From the NCBI GenBank assembly GCA_963576475.1, contig OY754977.1, positions 32,801,672-32,865,671 of the forward strand: a DNA stretch of 64,000 bases. Direction: 5' to 3'. Below the pieces are notes generated by a model that saw only the letters and a program-made list of their open reading frames with translations, was not told the origin of the DNA and made no database searches. This document shows positions 43,216-53,970 of the stretch, piece by piece. The DNA comes from Molanna angustata. Its lineage: Eukaryota > Arthropoda > Insecta > Trichoptera > Molannidae. A program made the translations under genes and the position numbers. Each line of letters opens with the position of its first letter. Positions within the stretch are counted from its first letter, which is position 1.

Positions 43216-43563
43216 TGTCGGTTTTTATTGTAAATATAGTTATAAACGTTTGATCAATTAATAAATCTTTATCTATCATACAAATCATATTGAGATTCTG
43301 AGATAGATATTGATATCTAACATATAAAATGTAAGTACCTGTATATATGTATAGCATTGGCTAAGAACATATGAATTAATGAAATTATTGATATGTTTCT
43401 ATAAACGAAAGAGAATATTAATTTTGTTGCACACATAAATGGAATCTTTTATTGCTTCGATATTAAAACGTGTACATAATTTCCCATGTAAAAAATCACT
43501 GATTATTATCGCGGTATTACATGTAGGTAAGTGCCAATGCTTCTCAAACACGATTCACTTACA

Positions 43564-44215
43564 CTAGTTGCATGTAGCACATGAGATACAACTGTCGATA
43601 GCAATAGTATGTAGGTATAATTGAAGAATACGTATCAAACTATTAGCACTTAAACACAAATTTATAAACATTTTAAGATATTTTGTTTTCTATATAAAAC
43701 AAAACATTTTAAGATATTTTGTTTTCTATATAAAACATGTAGGTATATATTTCAGGATAGGATAGTATGGGGGTCAGTCTGTTTTTCCTACCCAGAATAT
43801 GTAAACAGCATTTATTTAATTATTTTATTTTGGGAAACAAAACAACTGTTACATATTTTACATTAATAAAAAAAATATCTAATAATCAGGAAAGTAAGCC
43901 AATTACATTGTTCCACAGATTAAAGCATGATGTATGTTTGTCGATTAAGTAGAAATCAAATTATAGAGTGAGATATTGTGTAGTGTTTACTTACTTACAA
44001 ATTGTATGAAACGATGTCTTCAATAAATTCAATTCATATAAAAATTGTTAAAAAAAAATTGAAATGTACTACTACATTGTTGATATTTTTATAGCAAATT
44101 AAATTACCTAGTTGATATTTTCGGCTTTTTTCGATATTTTTAAAAACTATGGAAATATAGGCAGTTAAACACATCAATTTATCACAAAAAAAATTTCATA
44201 GGATAAAAAAACGGT
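43564..44215 (-). mobile_element. Helitron-like element HLX, minus copy with a LINE-tail insertion
   Basis: CTAG at 43564-43567 starts the inverted 3' end (ACTAGTTGCATGTAGCACAT, GAGATACAACTGTCGATAGC). The body continues to about 44215 in family order, then stops, lacking the 5' half. A 36-bp stretch (AAGATATTTTGTTTTCTATA and following) is duplicated at about 43675-43740. An insertion at about 43810-43925 is listed separately. Confidence 0.7.
43810..43925 (-). mobile_element. LINE 3' end inserted in HLX
   Basis: TTATTTAATTATTTTATTTT, then GGGAAACAAAACAACTGTTA and CATTGTTCCACAGATTAAA, resembles the 3' UTR of the LINE at 46726-47610 read on the minus strand. The pentamer AGCAT repeats on both sides as a short target duplication. 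Confidence 0.5.
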
Positions 44216-44256
44216 AAGTCCCAAAACAGGTCGGAATTTCAATATACACTATTATC

Positions 44257-44440
44257 GGCCTTCGTGGCTTAGTTGGTTAAGTATCTGACTGCTTGTTCAA
44301 AGGTCCCGGGTTCGATTCCAGTCTGGATCTGTGAGACGATAATTATCGTAAGTCTCCAGTATATGTCAATTAGTTATTTGGTTGAGTATTAAATTCATGT
44401 TTGACATAGTAGGTACCTGCCTGTATTTGCCCGAGATAAC
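44257..44440 (+). mobile_element. tRNA-headed SINE family S1
   Basis: Begins GGCCTTCGTGGCTTAGTTGG, with box A TGGCTTAGTTGG (44265-44276) and box B GGTTCGATTCC (44309-44319) 32 bases apart. The body reads AGTCTGGATCTGTGAGACGA, AAGTCTCCAGTATATGTC and ATGTTTGACATAGTAGG. Sister copies at 47704 and 49925. Confidence 0.8.
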
Positions 44441-45500
44441 TAATATAAAATTAATGTGTTTACATAAAGATGAAAATATAGCTAAAAAAATTGATTGTTG
44501 CTAATTGATTGTTGTTGATACCTAGGTACTTGAGAAAAATAAGCGAATTATCTACAATTTTTCTTTATATTCAAAAGTAATTTCTGTACTTTATTTTCAG
44601 TAGTAATAATTTTTGTCGTGTTTGGGATAATAAAATAGATTTTAATTTTTTTTTTTTTATTTTCAGGTTTCGACCTATGACAGCCGGTCAACTCAAGGAG
44701 TATACTTCTAGAGCACATAGCTGTCGTCATCGGACCTTATCATATACCTTTTTAAGTGGGTAAAAAATTTAGGGCACGTAGTGCATATATGCAAGAGCTC
44801 ATCATCCATATTATCTGCATGATGGTATCACTTTGTTTAGTTTGTGAAGCTTTGTATAAATCCAATTGCTGCATCTCTTGAATCGTACTTGTTGATATTT
44901 TCAAAAGAGGGGGTACGTGTTCAATAACTAGGTACATATTAATTCAAGTTTCCTATATAATGTAATGTACCCAGCTTCCTCTCTGTATCGCTAATAGGTA
45001 CTTAATGAAACATTGTATCTTGAAACATATAACCTTTTGAGATTTATCACACGTGGACTTAACCAGCTAACAGTGTATATTACTTTGTATCGGTGTTTGA
45101 AAATTACAAAACCAGCAGGAGGAATGAAATCCGGAGTAAATACCTAAGGATTTTTGTTTGTTTAACCATACAATAGTACCAAAGTACCTATACCTATAAT
45201 TTAAATATGAGGTCATTTAGAATCAGTCCAACGAACTAACCATACCTGACACTCTTACACACCCTCACTCCTTTAAAAACTTTGGAGAGTATACAAGGCC
45301 AGCACGCATCAATAGTTATTTTTGCACTGTATAGTTTCGGAATACAAAAGGAAATTGATTCACAGAACGTATACACGATTTGTGCGTAAGTTATTGTCGC
45401 GTATACTTTTTAAAACGCTGATCTTACGCTGATGTAGTGAATTCTTTGGAAAAATATACAAGACCAATTGCAATATGTACCTACTGACACAATAACTATT
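44441..45500. other. No recognisable feature
   Basis: AT-rich with a slightly GC-richer patch at 44660-44720 (TTTCAGGTTTCGACCTATGA, preceded by a T-rich run and so acceptor-like). No exon can be supported. Confidence 0.35.
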
Positions 45501-45507
45501 GATTTAA

Positions 45508-46178
45508 GAGGGTGAATGCTGCCAAAGTACCTATTTTTTCAATTTGAATTTGCATCATTACTACAAAACGAATCATTTTGAAAAAAATAACCTAGTTAGC
45601 TTGGATGTTATTTAAGAAAAATATACCTTAACTTTTTAATTATGTTCTGTAGGAAAATAACAAGCATACCCCGATTTTTGAAATTTACCTTAAATTTCTA
45701 AAATACTATATAGTATAGAGCATTACATTTTTTTATAAATTAAATAAGATAAAAATATCTGGAAAAATACGATGTAACGGTGCATTAATGCATCAGGTTA
45801 AGTAAATAAACCAAAAAACCTTTTATTTCGCAATGGTGCTGAATGGAAAATAAATGTTTTTTAGGTTTATTTACTAAACCTGAAGCATTAACGCAACCTC
45901 ACATCATATTTTTCTAGATATTTTTGTCTTCTTTGATTTAATAAAAAAATATGTTGAACTACGCCTTATATTTTATTAAAAATTTAAGATAAACGTTGAA
46001 AATCGGGGTATGCCATTATTTTTCTACAAGGATTTATAAAGAAAATTATCAAAATGTAAAGATATACATTTCTTTATTAATACCCAAACTATCTAAATTA
46101 TTTTTTCGAAATTATTTGACAAGAAATAATGATGGTATATCAAATTGAAAAATACGTACGTTGGCAGCAGTACCCCCC
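45508..46178. mobile_element. Foldback element flanked by TTAA (671 bp)
   Basis: The arms pair from both ends almost to the centre. The left starts GAGGGTGAATGCTGCCAAAG after TTAA (45504-45507). The right ends CGTTGGCAGCAGTACCCCCC before TTAA (46179-46182). Further matching pairs are CATACCCCGATTTTTGAAAT with GAAAATCGGGGTATGCCATT, and GGTTAAGTAAATAAACC with GGTTTATTTACTAAACC near the centre. A TTAA duplication is the hallmark of piggyBac-type transposition, but these termini do not clearly match known piggyBac ends. No coding capacity. Confidence 0.7.
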
Positions 46179-46234
46179 TTAAGATGTGAACATGTTTCTC
46201 GTAATAAATTCTTGTAAAGAATTCAAGATTAGGG

Positions 46235-46325
46235 TAGGTTTAGTTAGGTTAGGTTATTTTGGTTTGGTAAGGTTATGTAGGTTAGGAGTGGCTTGGTTTG
46301 GTAAGGTTAGTTAGGTTATGTTCGG
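46235..46325 (+). repeat. Degenerate GGTTAG-rich tract
   Basis: GTTTAGTTAGGTTAGGTTAT, GGTTTGGTAAGGTTATG and GGTAAGGTTAGTTAGGTTAT recur over about 90 bp. The insect telomere repeat is TTAGG, but here the units are irregular. Confidence 0.5.
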
Positions 46326-46725
46326 TTATTTTAGTCCCCCTTGGTACTATTACAATATACATAGTTTCCGCGAAAGTGTTAGCATTTGTTATTGGAAACT
46401 ATACCTACGCGATAAGTGCGTAATAATCATGAAGGTACAGTTTCTAAAAAATCCTACAGGTTTTACAATTTGAAACTATACGTGAGCAGTCCCAACCCGT
46501 GAGTTAGCTTTGTAAATTATCAAAAGTTGCTCCTTTATACATACACATATTACACATCTCACTACCCATATAATATATCTCAATAACCTTTGTAACATAA
46601 TAATGTGATATTGTTTGCCACATATTATATTGACCTTACGTAAGGATATTTCTTTCTTTTTTTTATAATCATGTTATACCCAATTCATCAAGTGATCTTT
46701 TTAACTAATAAGTATAGAATAATAT

Positions 46726-47610
46726 TTTATTTTTATTTTTTTATTTTATTTTATTTTATTTTATTTGGAAACATAACAGCTTTTGTATATAAAATATAAT
46801 ACAATTAATAATTAATTAATAAGAAGCCTATTATATTGTTTCACAGAGTTACAAATACATTTACGTCTAATTTTAGGAATGGGGTATGTTTAGGAAACTG
46901 GGAATTGAGGAATGAAACGGGAGAAGGAAGAGAGGGAAAGGACAGTTTCCCTAACCGATGCTTGTAGGCGCATTAAGAATTTGCTTAAATGCTTGTAGGG
47001 ATAGATTAAATAGATCTGGCTGGGGGCTAAGATTATTATAGTAATTACAGCAGCGGTTGATAAAACTGTTTTGATCGTAATTAGTTCTTGACAAAGGTGT
47101 GTAGAATAGATTATGGTGACGCGATGTTCTAGAAGGGCAGTTAAAAGGTATTTTTCCCACCAACATAAGGACTATCGACCAGATTATTTAATGTTTTATG
47201 AAGAAAAAGGATATCTGTATTTTTCCTTCATTTTTCCAAAGAAAGTAATTTGTGCTCCCTTAAGGATTGATCGTATGTGTAATTGTATATTTGTTTACGG
47301 AAGTTAAGGGATTTGACAAACTTCCTTTGGATTTTTTCTTTATATGTATATTGTAGTTAGGGCTCCACACGGTTGAAGCGAACTCTAGGTGGCTTCTAAC
47401 AAAAGCATTATAAAGAAGAATAAGGGAACTAGTGCGTTTAAAGGATTTCGTACATCTAAGTATAAAGCCCAGATTCCTAAAGCTCTTGTTCACAATGCTA
47501 TCAATGTGAGGAATGAATGAGAGTTGATTGTCAATGATAACACCCAGGTCCCTTGCTTGGAGTTTTTTATATATATTAATACATACGTAGATTGGCCATA
47601 TAAAAAGCAT
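46726..47610 (-). pseudogene. LINE reverse transcriptase C-terminus with (AAAAT)n tail
   Basis: Minus strand: QARDLGVIIDNQLSFIPHID, SIVNKSFRNLGFILRCTKSF, LLYNAFVRSHLEFASTVWSP and NYNIHI, then a frame change near 47310. After a disrupted stretch, TSRHHNLFYTPLSRTNYDQN, SFINRCCNYYNNLSPQPDLF and LQAFKQIL end at 46951. The DLGVI-D-KL-F--HI, R--LEF---VWSP blocks and the C-terminal N-YN-L-P--D-F-LSL--F resemble those of the intact element at 15989-18658, so it is the same broad group. The tail is (AAAAT)n at 46726-46765. Confidence 0.7.
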
Positions 47611-47703
47611 GCTCTGCGAGCGTCTGATGATTTATATGAGAAGCAGAAAGATGTAACCTTGCAGAGTGCTACCACGAAATAATTGTCATGACCAAATTTG
47701 GTC

Positions 47704-47860
47704 GGTCTTCGTGGCTTAGTTAGATGTTTGTCGTTTGTCTCAGTTCAAAAATGTGTTTGTAGTCTGAATTTGTGAGACTATAAACATCATACATAAGTCT
47801 CCAGAATGCGACAAATTAATAATTAATAAAATTGATATTCAACGTAGTCCTTGTTACGTC
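47704..47860 (+). mobile_element. tRNA-headed SINE family S1, degraded
   Basis: GGTCTTCGTGGCTTAGTTAG followed by a decayed box B region, then GTAGTCTGAATTTGTGAGAC, TAAGTCTCCAGAATGCGACA and TTGATATTCAACGTAG, in the order seen at 44257. Confidence 0.65.
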
Positions 47861-48385
47861 ATACAGCATACATTGCCTGAAAAACGAGATTAAATTGAAA
47901 TTTATAATGTTTGAAGAAAGTATTTATATCCACCAAGTTTTAAATCCAAATTAAGCTGCGTACATGGCCATTTATATCCGTAAATTTTATAATGTCAATA
48001 TGTCAATACAAGGTTATTTTTTCGTTTCGTTATATATAATTCTACTGACTATGTGTGTGGATTCTTATTTGTTGTGGTCATCCAGCCACATTTTGATTTG
48101 TGGTCGGCCACATTTAAGCTTCAACGGTCCAATATGTTGTGCTAATTGATTTACTAATGTTGTTGACCGTTTGACTTTTAATTTTACTAATTGCCATATG
48201 ACAGACTACATGTGTATACAGATTTAAAGCTTCTGTTATGTATAAATCATTTGTCCATTTAATATATATTATAATATGACATACCAATTTATCATACGAC
48301 GTTGAATTGAATACACCAGCACCTCAATTCTCATTCATCATTACGATGGCGATATTTATAGATTGTCACAATAATGACAAGTCAA
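47861..48385. other. No recognisable feature
   Basis: AT-rich; nothing assigned. Confidence 0.35.
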
Positions 48386-48485
48386 CTTTGCAAAAAATCA
48401 ACAAATGTTGGGTTTTCGATAATTCAAATCATGCATAAACCCTTTTTGACACGCGACAGTTACCCTTACTAACACGTAATTTCAT

Positions 48486-49698
48486 AGGGTCGTATTACAA
48501 GAGTTATTTGAGAAAAATGTAATAAAAGATAAGGTCCCGTACTGCGAGAATACTACTTACGATTACTGGACAATTGACCTTGGATAATTGACCGTACGCC
48601 CTTTTTACCGTATGGACAATTTACCGTGAGGACAAATAACCGTGGGGACAATTTATCGTATGGACAGTTGACCGGCGCGTGAGGACAATTTACCGCACGG
48701 ACAATTGACCGTGGGGACAGTTGATTGTACGGACAATTGACCGTGAGGACAATTTATCGTATGGACAATTGACCGATTGAACAATTCACCGTGCTACTAT
48801 TTTTATATCTAAATCTTTTTCGTATGAGTTAAATAAATTGTGTGAATAAAAATGTTCGTATATGGCGACGAACCGATAGCGTTCTTTTTTTGATTTCAAA
48901 ATACAACGAGAAATCCAAGATGTCGGCAGAGAATAAACGTGATTTTACAAAATAAGTGATAATTATGTAGTTTCAATTTGCTAAATTTAGACATTTAGGA
49001 TGCCGTCTATTCTTAAACTTCATCTTGTTCTTTTTTTATTTTTTCAAGATGGAAATCGATTTATACTAACTGTCCGGACACGTTACGGGACCTCACCTTT
49101 TTCTTACATTTTTCTCAAATAACATAGGCCCGGTATTACAGTCTCAGTTTAAGAGCTAAACTCAAGTTTTACAAAAATATAGCGTATTACATTGTCCGTT
49201 TAGGCCTAATCTTCCCTCAAATACCTACGTCACTAAAAGACAAATATTTAACTCAACGTTTTTGGCGGATTAAGTACTTAACGGTGAGTCAACTGTCATT
49301 TGCAAGGCAACGCGTGTAGTTTCAGTTTCTATCACTAGAGGCGTTAGTTGTATCGACGGTGGCGCCACACGACAAAACAAACTGACAGCCATATTGAAAC
49401 GAACATGGGCATTTAAAAGCATTATTTTAATGAAAAAAATTAAATTTACCATGTTGAATAATAAAACAATAGTATTTCAAGTCGTAGCATCCCGTTTTGT
49501 AGTTGGTATTATTTGAGGTTATTTAAAATTTGACAGATAATAACCACAGAAAAAGTAAAATATGTCTATTATTGAAGATTTAGTAACTGACATGTCATAT
49601 TGCACTGTAATACGGAAATGGATTCAATCTCCCCTTAACATTAATCTTGAGTTTAACAAACTCAATGAGTTGAGGGCCGACTGTAATACCGGGCTATA
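48486..49698. mobile_element. Composite: N-family element plus second TIR element
   Basis: The left end GGGTCGTATTACAAGAGTTA, TTTGAGAAAAATGTAAT, TAAGGTCCCGTACTGCGAGA matches the MITE at 41939. Its mirror, TTACGGGACCTCACCTTTTT, CTTACATTTTTCTCAAATAA, is at 49083-49122. Immediately after comes GGCCCGGTATTACAGTCTCA (49127), the start of a second element that ends GGGCCGACTGTAATACCGGG at 49675-49694. ATA appears on both sides of the whole composite. Between 48560 and 48790 the first element holds a run of GGACAATTGACCGT-like units. No coding capacity seen. Confidence 0.65.
48560..48795. repeat. Short-period repeat of GGACAATTGACCGT-like units
   Basis: About 14 degenerate units of 14-18 bp, for example GGACAATTTACCGTGAGGAC, GGACAATTGACCGTGGGGAC and GGACAATTTATCGTATGGAC. 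Two unit types (TTGACCG and TTTACCG/TTTATCG) alternate irregularly. Confidence 0.75.
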
Positions 49699-49749
49699 GT
49701 GTATTAGGCGGTTTTAATATATCATGTTTTCACTCACAAGGTTTACCTT

Positions 49750-49924
49750 ATTTTTTTTACAATTTAAATGATAAACTCCGCTCATAACTCATACTACATT
49801 TAACAATGATGTTTCTTTTTTTATATAATCGAATCATATAGATGTCACAATAAAATGAGAATTTTTACAGTATTTCGATATAAACTCATGCCTGTTGTGA
49901 ATTAAAAATGTTATTAGGATTCTA
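49750..49924. other. No recognisable feature
   Basis: AT-rich spacer between repeats. Confidence 0.35.
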
Positions 49925-50115
49925 TAATTACGATTTATTGGCTCAGATGGTTCGATATCTAACTCCCGAACCAAGGGCTCCGGGCTCGATTCCCGGTGGA
50001 CAACTTTTTAATTGTGTTTTCAGTCTGCATCTGTGAGAAGGTAAACATCTCAAGCCTCCAGAATGTGGCAACTTGTTATTGGGTGCGTGTTAAATAAATA
50101 TTGGACATGGTACCT
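49925..50115 (+). mobile_element. tRNA-headed SINE family S1
   Basis: Box A TGGCTCAGATGG at 49939-49950 and box B GGCTCGATTCC at 49983-49993. The body has TCAGTCTGCATCTGTGAGAA, CAAGCCTCCAGAATGTGGCA and ATTGGACATGGTACC. Confidence 0.75.
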
Positions 50116-50425
50116 ATTCGTTTCTCGAGAAGCAAAAATAAAAAAATGAATTTAAAATAAAATAAATTTAAAAAATATAGGTATAGGAAAATTGTCTTTT
50201 TATTGAATTCCACGAATTAACATGGTACAAGAAATATATTTGTTTTATATTATGTAAACCAACTTTTTAATAATGTTATATTAGTAACGTTTTAGTAAAA
50301 TCGACTTGAACGATTTTTCGTTTTAACGAAACTTAATCAAAAATGAAGACAGGATCAATTTTATTTTAATATTTACTTTGTTCAAACCACTTACGAGTTA
50401 TTTTATTTTTTAATCATTTATCATA
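50116..50425. other. No recognisable feature
   Basis: AT-rich; no feature assigned. Confidence 0.35.
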
Positions 50426-51560
50426 TATTTACCAGAAACGACTGACCATTTATCATAAATTACCAGATATGTTTTTTTTAGCGGCGCTGGCCGATTTACT
50501 AATGATATTAATAACAATTAAGCACTACAAATAATAACACTCAATTATTATTATTACCATACTACACTTCCTCAAAAGAATTAACAGATCAATGCGTAAA
50601 TTGTAATTTATTTAAAAGAGCAAAATAAAATGCAACAAACGCATCATCAAGCTTTCAATTGGGAATAGTTCACCCATCCAGATACTTAACATATCAAAGG
50701 ATTAGGCTCTGAGGAGGTCTCTATACTACCTAACAACCCTACTGATTCCCGAATATTAACGTTTAAAAAATCTTTAACGATTCTACATGTATTCATAATT
50801 ACCGTTTTTTGCATTTTTATTATTAAATTTTTCGATAAATCTATAATTTTTAAATTATGGATTAACGATTTTGGAATAATGCCAGTGGCTGAAATCATTT
50901 AACATTAATTACCAGAGACGTTTTGTCATTTATCATATATTTACCAGAGACGACTGACCATTTATCATAAATTACCAGATATGTTTTATCATTTACCATT
51001 AATTTATTACCAGAGACGTACGTTTTATCATTTATCATATATTTACCAGAGACGACTGACCATTTATCATAAATTACCAGATATGTTTTATCATTTTTCA
51101 TTAATTACCAGAGACGTTTTATCATTTATCATATATTTACCAGAGACGACTGACCATTAATCATAAATTACCAGATGTGTTTTATCATTTATCATTACTT
51201 ACCAGAGACGTTTTATCATTTATCATATATTTACCAGAGACGACTGACCATTTATCATAAATTACCAGATATGTTTTATCATTAATTACCAGAGACGTTT
51301 TATCATTTATCATATATTTACCAGAGACGACTGACCATTTATCATAAATTACCAGATATGTTTTTTTCATTTATCATTAATTACCAGAGACGTTTTAGCA
51401 TTTATCATATATTTACCAGAGACGACTGACCATTTATCATAAATTACCAGATATGTTATATCATTTATCATTAATTACCAGAGACGTTTTAGCATTTATC
51501 ATATATTTACCATTGACGGCGTATCATTTATCATATATTACCAGAGAAGGCTTAATTTAC
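50426..51560. repeat. Composite minisatellite, higher unit about 94 bp
   Basis: The main array is at about 50890-51560, with an outlying piece at 50410-50475. Short modules built on TTATCATAAATTACCAGA and TTACCAGAGACG are arranged as a three-module higher unit. The marker CGACTGACC occurs at 50951, 51053, 51147, 51241, 51328 and 51423, spacings 102, 94, 94, 87 and 95. Minus-strand open frames here (repeating KTYLVIYDKWSVVSGKYMIN) are by-products of the array. Confidence 0.9.
50480..50885. other. Non-repeat gap inside the minisatellite region
   Basis: About 400 bp of AT-rich sequence separate the outlying module from the main array, including GCGGCGCTGGCCGATTTAC at about 50480. It may be an insertion, but no ends are visible. 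Confidence 0.35.
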
Positions 51561-51621
51561 AGAATATTAAATTACCGAACCCCTTCAATATTACAAAGAT
51601 CGTTCTATATGGAGGCAGCTT

Positions 51622-52249
51622 TGTTCCAGTCAGGGGTTATCAACTTTTGAATTTTTACGTTAGAAACCATCTCAGAAACCATAAAAGCTAGAACGCTGAA
51701 AATTGGTATAAATATAGACAAATATAAAATGTCAAATTGGTTTTTTAAAAAATTCTAGTTTCTCAAAAAAAGAAATTATTAAGATAAATATTTTTTTTAT
51801 GATAAATTTATGTGTTTAACTGCCTATATTTCCAAAGTTTTTAAAAATATCGAAAAAAGCTGAAACACCCTAACTAGATAATTTAATTTTCTATAAAAAA
51901 TATTACCATTGTAGACAATTTTTTTTACAATTTTTATAAAAAATGAATTTAGTGACGACATCGCTTCATACAATTTGTATGGCATTCGCCTATACACAAT
52001 ATCTAAGAAGACTTAATCTCCCAACATACATACATACCATCATGCTGTTTTCATATTCTGGGTAGGAAAAAAGGACTGACCTCCATACTGTCCTATCTTG
52101 ACATACATCCCTACATGTGTTGTATAGAAAACAAAATATCTTAAAATATTCAATAATTTGGATTTATGGGTTTATAGTTTGGTACTTATTCTTCAACTAT
52201 ACATACTATCGCTATCGACAGTTGGATCTCATGTGTTACATGCAACTAG
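51622..52249 (+). mobile_element. Helitron-like element HLX, 5'-truncated copy
   Basis: From TTCCAGTCAGGGGTTATCAA through GCTAGAACGCTGAAAATTGG, AGCTGAAACACCCTAACTAG and CCATCATGCTGTTTTCATAT to ATCGACAGTTGGATCTCATG, TGTTACATGCAACTAG (CTAG 52246-52249), followed by T. The 5' third is missing. Confidence 0.8.
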
Positions 52250-52317
52250 TAATTATTCAATTTATTATGATTTGTTTTTTAATAATAATAATTTGTTTTT
52301 TAATAATTTAATAATTT

Positions 52318-52505
52318 TATTTATTTCATGTTGGGAAGACCAAGGCAGAGATTGATGGACAATGTTACCCGAGATCTGAACGTGCTGAATGCTTGTGATG
52401 ACTGGGAGTCCACTGCAGCTGACAGGAAGGCTTGGAAAGCTATTGTTCTGGAGGCTAAAGCTCTACGGGAGTTGTATGGCCATCGGAAGTAAGTAAGTAA
52501 GTATT
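52318..52505 (+). pseudogene. RTE-type C-terminal fragment with (TAAG)n tail
   Basis: Frame from 52329: MLGRPRQRLMDNVTRDLNVL, NACDDWESTAADRKAWKAIV and LEAKALRELYGHRK, then TAA and GTAAGTAAGTA. The GRP-QR-MD-V--DL, W---A-DR--W and EAK-L blocks are an RTE-type LINE tail. The coding piece is undamaged, so the insertion is recent, but only 55 codons were copied. The minus scrap at 20625-20752 belongs to the same lineage. Confidence 0.75.
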
Positions 52506-52789
52506 TCATGTTGCTTAATTAATTGTTAAATTAATGTGTTGTCTCCTCTATCATTCTAGTTTTGTTTATTTTAGTTGTTAAGACTTTTTGCACCTAGATT
52601 AAAATATGGAATATTTCAATGGATTTCTAGTATTATGTGCACAATGTTATGTAATATATTCTATGAATTTATCAACAAATAAAAATAAAATAATAAGAAA
52701 GAAATAAAAATGTATTACAAATTGAAAATCGTTATAGCGGGGTTCGGCAACGTCTGTCTGTGGAATTGAATAATATTTGTTTGAGGACA

Positions 52790-53030
52790 TAAAGATGTCT
52801 AAGATGCGAGGCGAGATGCCGCCACGCCGCGCCGTGTCATAAGTAACCATCCCACGCTGGAAGACTTGGCCCAGAGAAGTGCCGTCGTCTGTCTAGAAAT
52901 AGTGTTATAATGCCTAAATCTCCTCGCGCCCAATGATTGAAATATTGACAAGAGTGACCGTCTCGAGAAGGTCATCAGACTCCTCAGCTGTCTGGCTCTA
53001 GGTCTGGGAGACACGATGTACATATATTAT
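52790..53030. other. GC-rich block of unknown origin
   Basis: A local GC-rich island with CCGCCACGCCGCGCCGTGTC and CCGTCTCGAGAAGGTCATCA. The minus frames (74 and 67 codons) have protein-like stretches such as VAEPRYNDFQFVIH, but I recognise no family. It may be an old retroelement piece. Confidence 0.3.
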
Positions 53031-53635
53031 TTTGACTGCGAAATCTTTTGTTGCTCGGTAGACGTATCTTATATTGAAGTGTAAGTGACTACATCGTAAT
53101 CGATTCACTTTCGATATTGTAACTTGCAGTCAAAATGCTACATTTCAACAAATGTACATAACTCAAATATTGCTAGCAATACCCCATTGTACAGATGTAT
53201 AACTTCCCATAAAAAAGTTGTAAACAAAACTGAAAATCTAGACATTTTCCATCTATTAAGATCAAAATTTAGAAAAAAGAATCTCATGATAAGGCAGGGG
53301 TTGTTTTTCAACACCTTTTTTAAATCTTATGTAACTTTATTTTTATTTTTTTTTTCAACACTGATTTTTTTCTTGTGTTACTTTTTCACGCTCATACACA
53401 TACTCATTCTCGAGCATAAACCAAAAACAAACATATACACACATACTATCATGTTTCCCTTCTTCCTCTTTTTTTCCTAACTACCCCGCTTTTTTATATA
53501 GCAATTCACCCTATTTAGAGTGCTATATGCCTTCATATTTTATTGCAACTGAAATAAGGATACATTTTTCATAGTGATATTCAAGGATGATGCTTTATAC
53601 AAATTATATTTTTTTTAATTGGTAGAGAAATAAAT
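53031..53635. other. No recognisable feature
   Basis: AT-rich. The 118-codon plus frame at 53124-53480 becomes low-complexity Phe/Leu-rich and has no recognisable motif. Confidence 0.35.
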
Positions 53636-53639
53636 CTTT

Positions 53640-53885
53640 TACGTGCTTAGTGTGTGCATAAATTCAAAGTGAATTTTGGTGATATTTTTTTCATTTCACT
53701 CCAGGTTTGTTCTTAAAATGCGAAAAATCAACAAATTTTGGGTTTCTTATAATTTAAATCACGTATAAACCATTTTTAATTCACGCGATAGTTAACCTTA
53801 CTAACACGTAACTTCATAGTGCATTAGGCGGTTTTAATATATCTTGTTTTCAGACACTAGATTTAGCGTAATAGGTACACCCTCT
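53640..53885 (+). mobile_element. Repeat family R, uninterrupted copy
   Basis: Order: GTGCTTAGTGTGTGCATAAA, TTCAAAGTGAATTTTGG, AAATCAACAAATTTTGGGTT, ACTAACACGTAACTTCATAG, TGCATTAGGCGGTTTTAATA, CACTAGATTTAGCG. It serves as the empty-site reference for the insertion at 48486-49698. Confidence 0.65.
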
Positions 53886-53970
53886 TAATATTGTGAAATC
53901 ATTACTCAAAAGATATTATAAGAGCATTTTTTGATATAATCATCTTTAATGTTGAAAATAACTCATAGAA

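Larger units (their letters stand above)
48390..49735 (+). mobile_element. Repeat family R, split by a nested insertion
   Basis: The left part (48390-48485) carries AAAAAATCAACAAATGTTGG and ACTAACACGTAATTTCATA. The right part (49696-49735) carries GTGTATTAGGCGGTTTTAAT and ATATCATGTTTTCACTCAC. Joined they match the uninterrupted copies at 53640-53885 and 31990-32425. Confidence 0.65.

Noticed and set aside
44660..44760. Acceptor-like TTTTCAG followed by GC-richer sequence
   Set aside because: No open frame of useful length and no matching donor; too weak for an exon.
50895..51370. Minus-strand frames with repeating KTYLVIYDKWSV peptides
   Set aside because: By-products of the composite minisatellite; frames break wherever module number changes.
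53124..53480. 118-codon plus frame with hydrophobic end
   Set aside because: Becomes low-complexity Phe/Leu from T-rich DNA; no conserved motif.
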